DNA of 8,402 nucleotides. It comes from Pseudomonadota bacterium. GTDB lineage: Bacteria; Pseudomonadota; Gammaproteobacteria; Burkholderiales; Burkholderiaceae_B. Of this stretch, positions 5,531 to 8,402 are shown piece after piece (within the stretch, counting starts at the first letter, position 1; every line of letters starts with the position of its first letter). Under the pieces are notes generated by a model that was given only the letters and a program-made list of their open reading frames with translations, made no database searches and was not told where the DNA came from. The stretch is from positions 1 through 8,402 of the forward strand of contig JAEYVD010000252.1 of NCBI GenBank assembly GCA_023432075.1. Reading direction: 5' to 3'. The position numbers and the translations under genes are program-made.

Positions 5531-8402
5531 AGCCCGCGCCCAACGCCATGATGAGTAAAGCCCAACCCATTCAGGATGATCCCCTCTGGTACAAGGACGC
5601 CGTCATTTACCAGCTTCACGTCAAGTCGTTCTTTGACTCGAACGGCGACGGCGTTGGCGACCTGCCCGGCCTGATTTCCAAGCTGGACTACATCGCCAGC
5701 CTGGGTGTGAACACCATCTGGCTGCTACCCTTCTACCCGTCTCCCCGCCGCGACGACGGCTACGACATCGCGGACTACCGCGGCGTGCACGCGGACTACG
5801 GCACCATCGCCGACGTGCGCAAGCTGATCCGGGCCGCGCATGCCCGGGGCTTGCGCATCATCACCGAACTGGTGGTCAACCACACGTCGGACCAGCACCC
5901 GTGGTTCCAGCGCGCCCGCGCGGCCAAGCCCGGATCGGCGGCGCGCAACTTCTATGTCTGGTCCGACAACGACAAGGCGTACGCCGGCACGCGCATCATC
6001 TTCTGCGATACCGAAAAGTCGAACTGGACCTGGGACCCGGTGGCCAACGCGTACTTCTGGCACCGCTTCTATTCGCACCAGCCCGACCTGAACTACGACA
6101 ACCCGCAGGTGCTCAAGGAAGTGCTGTCCGTCATGCGCTATTGGCTGGACATGGGCGTGGACGGGCTGCGCCTGGACGCGGTGCCTTACCTGGTGGAGCG
6201 CGAAGGCACCAACAACGAGAACTTGCCCGAGACGCATGAGGTGCTCAAGCAGATCCGCGCAGTGATCGAGGCCGAGTACCCCGGCCGCCTGCTGCTGGCC
6301 GAAGCCAACCAGTGGCCCGAGGACGCGCAGGAGTATTTCGGCGCGGGCGACGAATGCCACATGTCCTTTCACTTCCCGCTGATGCCGCGGATGTACATGG
6401 CCATCGCGCAGGAAGACCGCTTTCCGATCACCGACATCATCCGCCAGACGCCCGATATTCCGCCGACCTGCCAGTGGGCCATCTTCCTGCGCAATCACGA
6501 CGAGCTGACGCTGGAGATGGTGACGAGCCGCGAGCGCGACTACTTATGGAACGTTTACGCGGCCGAGCCGCGCGCCCGCATCAACCTGGGCATCCGCCGC
6601 CGGCTGGCGCCGCTGCTCGAACGCGACCGGCGCCGTGTCGAGCTGATGAACAGCCTGCTGCTGTCGATGCCCGGCACGCCGGTGCTGTACTACGGCGACG
6701 AACTGGGCATGGGCGACAACGTCCACCTGGGCGACCGCGACGGGGTGCGCACGCCGATGCAATGGTCGCCCGACCGCAATGGCGGCTTTTCGCGCGCCGA
6801 TCCCGAACGGCTGCCATTGCCCGTGCTGATGGGCCCGCTGTACGGCTACGAGGCCGTCAACGTCGAGGCGCAGCAGCGCGACCCGCATTCGCTGCTGAAC
6901 TGGACGCGGCGTCTCCTGGCCCAGCGCGGACAAAGCCACGCCTTCGGCCGCGGCACGTTGCGCTTCATCTACGCCGGCAACCGCAAGATCCTGGCCTACC
7001 TGCGTCAGTGGGAAGACACGACCATCCTGTGCGTGGCGAACCTGTCGAATGCGGCCCAACCGGTCGAGCTGCACATGCAGGAGTTCTCGGGCCGGGTACC
7101 CGTGGAAATGCTGGGTGGCACGCCCTTCCCCGCGATCGGCGAACTGCCCTATCTACTGACGCTGCCGCCCTACGGCTTTTACTGGATGGACCTGAGTCAG
7201 GACGCCGCGCCGCCCGGATGGCACGCGACGGCGCCCGCCCAGATGCCCGAACTGATTACCCTGGTGCTCAAGAACCGGGGCGGCGCGGCGCTGACCGACG
7301 CGTCCCGCGCCACGCTGGAGCGCGAGATCCTGCCGCAATATCTGGCGCGCCAGCGCTGGTATCCGGGGTCGGAGGCGCCGGCCCGCGCACGTCTGGCCTA
7401 CGCCACGCCGTTCGCCTCGGCCGACGGGGAATTCTATTGGGCCGAGATCGAGCCGGAGGACGGTACGACGGGCATGCGCGCGCAAGCGCCCTTTGTCCTG
7501 GTCTGGGACGAGACCGCCGTCATCCAGTACGCCATTGCCCGCGTGCGCCGCGGCGCCGAAGTGGGCGTCCTGGCCGACGCCTTCCTGCAGCCGGGCTTCG
7601 TGCGCAGCACGCTGCGCGCGATGCAGGCGAGCGCGGAACTTGACGGACGCAGCGGCGGCAAGCCGGGCGACAAGCCGGGCGTGATCCGCTTTCTGCCCGA
7701 GGCGGGGCTGGCCAACATGGATTTCGACGGCGACCTCGACATGCACTGGCTGTCGGGCGAACAGTCCAACAGCTCGGTCATCGTCGGTAATGCCGTCATC
7801 CTGAAGCTGATCCGCAGCGTGCAGCCGGGCCTGTCGCCCGAAGCCGAGATGACCCGCTACCTGACACGGGCCGGCTACGGGAACATTCCGCCGCTGCTGG
7901 GCGAGGTGCAGCGCGTCGACGCCGAGGGCGTCGTGCACACGCTGGCGGTCGCGCACGGCTACGTCTCCAATGAGGGCGATGCCTGGAGTTGGACCCTGGA
8001 CTACCTGAAGCGCACGCTGGCCAACGCCCTGTTGGTTGGCAGCTCGCCCGAGGAGTTCGAGGAAACCCTGGAAGGCTACGCCGTCATGGCCGGCACCATC
8101 GGAGAACGGCTGGGCCAGATGCACACGCTGCTGGCCGCGCCAACCGATGATGCAGACTTCCAGTCGCGAGCCGCCAGCCAGACGGATGCGGACAAGCGGG
8201 CCGAGCAGGTGCTTGCGCTGCTGGACCGCGCCGAAAAGAACCTGCGCGCGACGCTGGACAAGCTTGAAGAGCCGTCGCATGCCTGCGCGGAGTGGTTCTT
8301 CGAGCATCACGAGCGCCTGGCCAAGCGCGTCACCGAGATGGCGCAGGCCGAGGTGGGCGCGCCGTGGCTGCGCATACACGGCGACTTCCACCTGGGCCAG
8401 GT
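5527..8402 (+). CDS. treS: Trehalose synthase-maltokinase fusion (TreS-Pep2), 3' end beyond the window
   Basis: This bifunctional protein interconverts trehalose and maltose and then phosphorylates maltose with ATP to give maltose-1-phosphate, the GlgE donor. The frame is open to the window end (958 codons; roughly 150-180 more expected). The TreS half (~18-560) starts DPLWYKDAVIYQLHVKSFFD, has region I VVNHTSD (Asn118, His119), nucleophile Asp217 in GLRLDAVPYL, acid/base Glu259 in LLAEANQWP and Asp325 in FLRNHDELT, then PGTPVLYYGDELGMGD. The kinase half starts near 572 with PELITLVLKNRGG, then RQRWYPGS. GEQSNSSVIVGNAVILK carries the likely ATP-binding Lys760, and HGDFHLGQ holds catalytic Asp953; the following metal-binding DFEG-type motif is off the edge. 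I chose the ATG at 5527 because it overlaps the glgE stop (ATGA), suggesting coupled translation. ATGs at 5548 and 5551 are in-frame alternatives, and none has a clear ribosome-binding site. A short Gly/Lys/Pro loop repeat lies at 7660-7680. Confidence 0.95.
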   Translation, partial: MKPAPNAMMSKAQPIQDDPLWYKDAVIYQLHVKSFFDSNGDGVGDLPGLISKLDYIASLGVNTIWLLPFYPSPRRDDGYDIADYRGVHADYGTIADVRKLIRAAHARGLRIITELVVNHTSDQHPWFQRARAAKPGSAARNFYVWSDNDKAYAGTRIIFCDTEKSNWTWDPVANAYFWHRFYSHQPDLNYDNPQVLKEVLSVMRYWLDMGVDGLRLDAVPYLVEREGTNNENLPETHEVLKQIRAVIEAEYPGRLLLAEANQWPEDAQEYFGAGDECHMSFHFPLMPRMYMAIAQEDRFPITDIIRQTPDIPPTCQWAIFLRNHDELTLEMVTSRERDYLWNVYAAEPRARINLGIRRRLAPLLERDRRRVELMNSLLLSMPGTPVLYYGDELGMGDNVHLGDRDGVRTPMQWSPDRNGGFSRADPERLPLPVLMGPLYGYEAVNVEAQQRDPHSLLNWTRRLLAQRGQSHAFGRGTLRFIYAGNRKILAYLRQWEDTTILCVANLSNAAQPVELHMQEFSGRVPVEMLGGTPFPAIGELPYLLTLPPYGFYWMDLSQDAAPPGWHATAPAQMPELITLVLKNRGGAALTDASRATLEREILPQYLARQRWYPGSEAPARARLAYATPFASADGEFYWAEIEPEDGTTGMRAQAPFVLVWDETAVIQYAIARVRRGAEVGVLADAFLQPGFVRSTLRAMQASAELDGRSGGKPGDKPGVIRFLPEAGLANMDFDGDLDMHWLSGEQSNSSVIVGNAVILKLIRSVQPGLSPEAEMTRYLTRAGYGNIPPLLGEVQRVDAEGVVHTLAVAHGYVSNEGDAWSWTLDYLKRTLANALLVGSSPEEFEETLEGYAVMAGTIGERLGQMHTLLAAPTDDADFQSRAASQTDADKRAEQVLALLDRAEKNLRATLDKLEEPSHACAEWFFEHHERLAKRVTEMAQAEVGAPWLRIHGDFHLGQ
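7660..7680 (+). repeat. Short in-frame duplication in the maltokinase half (KPG-D-KPG)
   Basis: AAGCCGGGC occurs at 7660-7668 and 7672-7680, separated by GAC, encoding KPGDKPG inside a Gly-rich stretch. It lies between the N-terminal cap of the kinase and the GEQSNSSV nucleotide-binding motif, so it is probably a flexible surface loop that grew by slippage. The frame is kept. Confidence 0.45.

Noticed and set aside
6312..7643. 443-codon plus-strand frame inside treS
   Set aside because: Out-of-frame reading of treS, Arg/Ala/Gly/Pro-rich with no domain, while the treS frame carries Asp325 and the following conserved motifs over the same bases.
7153..8391. 412-codon antisense frame over treS-pep2
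   Set aside because: Lies entirely opposite the open, motif-bearing treS-pep2 frame; composition is typical of a shadow.

Overview
The window is GC-rich, with strong G/C preference at third codon positions. Its gene content points to a proteobacterium, most likely a betaproteobacterium of the Burkholderiales (the Achromobacter/Bordetella side is my best guess). That guess rests on protein style and base composition only, since no rRNA or other phylogenetic marker is present.

Layout: a leftward partial gene for a PoxB-like thiamine-pyrophosphate enzyme occupies bases 1-466. A 285-base divergent intergenic region (467-751) follows, holding several small repeats and inverted repeats. Three rightward, tightly packed genes then fill the rest: glgA (glycogen synthase, 752-2320), glgE (maltose-1-phosphate:alpha-glucan maltosyltransferase with a long N-terminal extension, 2333-5530) and a treS-pep2 fusion (trehalose synthase plus maltokinase, from 5527 and running off the right edge). 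The glgA-glgE gap is 12 bases and glgE-treS overlap by 4 bases, so this looks like one transcription unit.

The rightward genes form most of the GlgE pathway of alpha-glucan metabolism. TreS interconverts trehalose and maltose, the maltokinase half phosphorylates maltose to maltose-1-phosphate, and GlgE adds the maltosyl unit to a growing alpha-1,4-glucan. GlgA makes the same type of linear glucan from ADP-glucose. The branching enzyme GlgB, the glucan-to-trehalose enzymes TreY/TreZ and an ADP-glucose pyrophosphorylase (GlgC) are not in the window; some may lie beyond the right edge.

Points worth a second look: the degenerate amylase-like N-terminal half of GlgE; the loss of recognisable family sequence in the last ~35 bases of the leftward gene at the left edge (possible mobile-element or assembly junction); and the repeat and inverted-repeat cluster between the divergent genes. 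I saw no RNA gene, CRISPR array, phage gene or complete mobile element. I found no convincing evidence of a wholly new system; this is a known pathway with some architectural features of interest.
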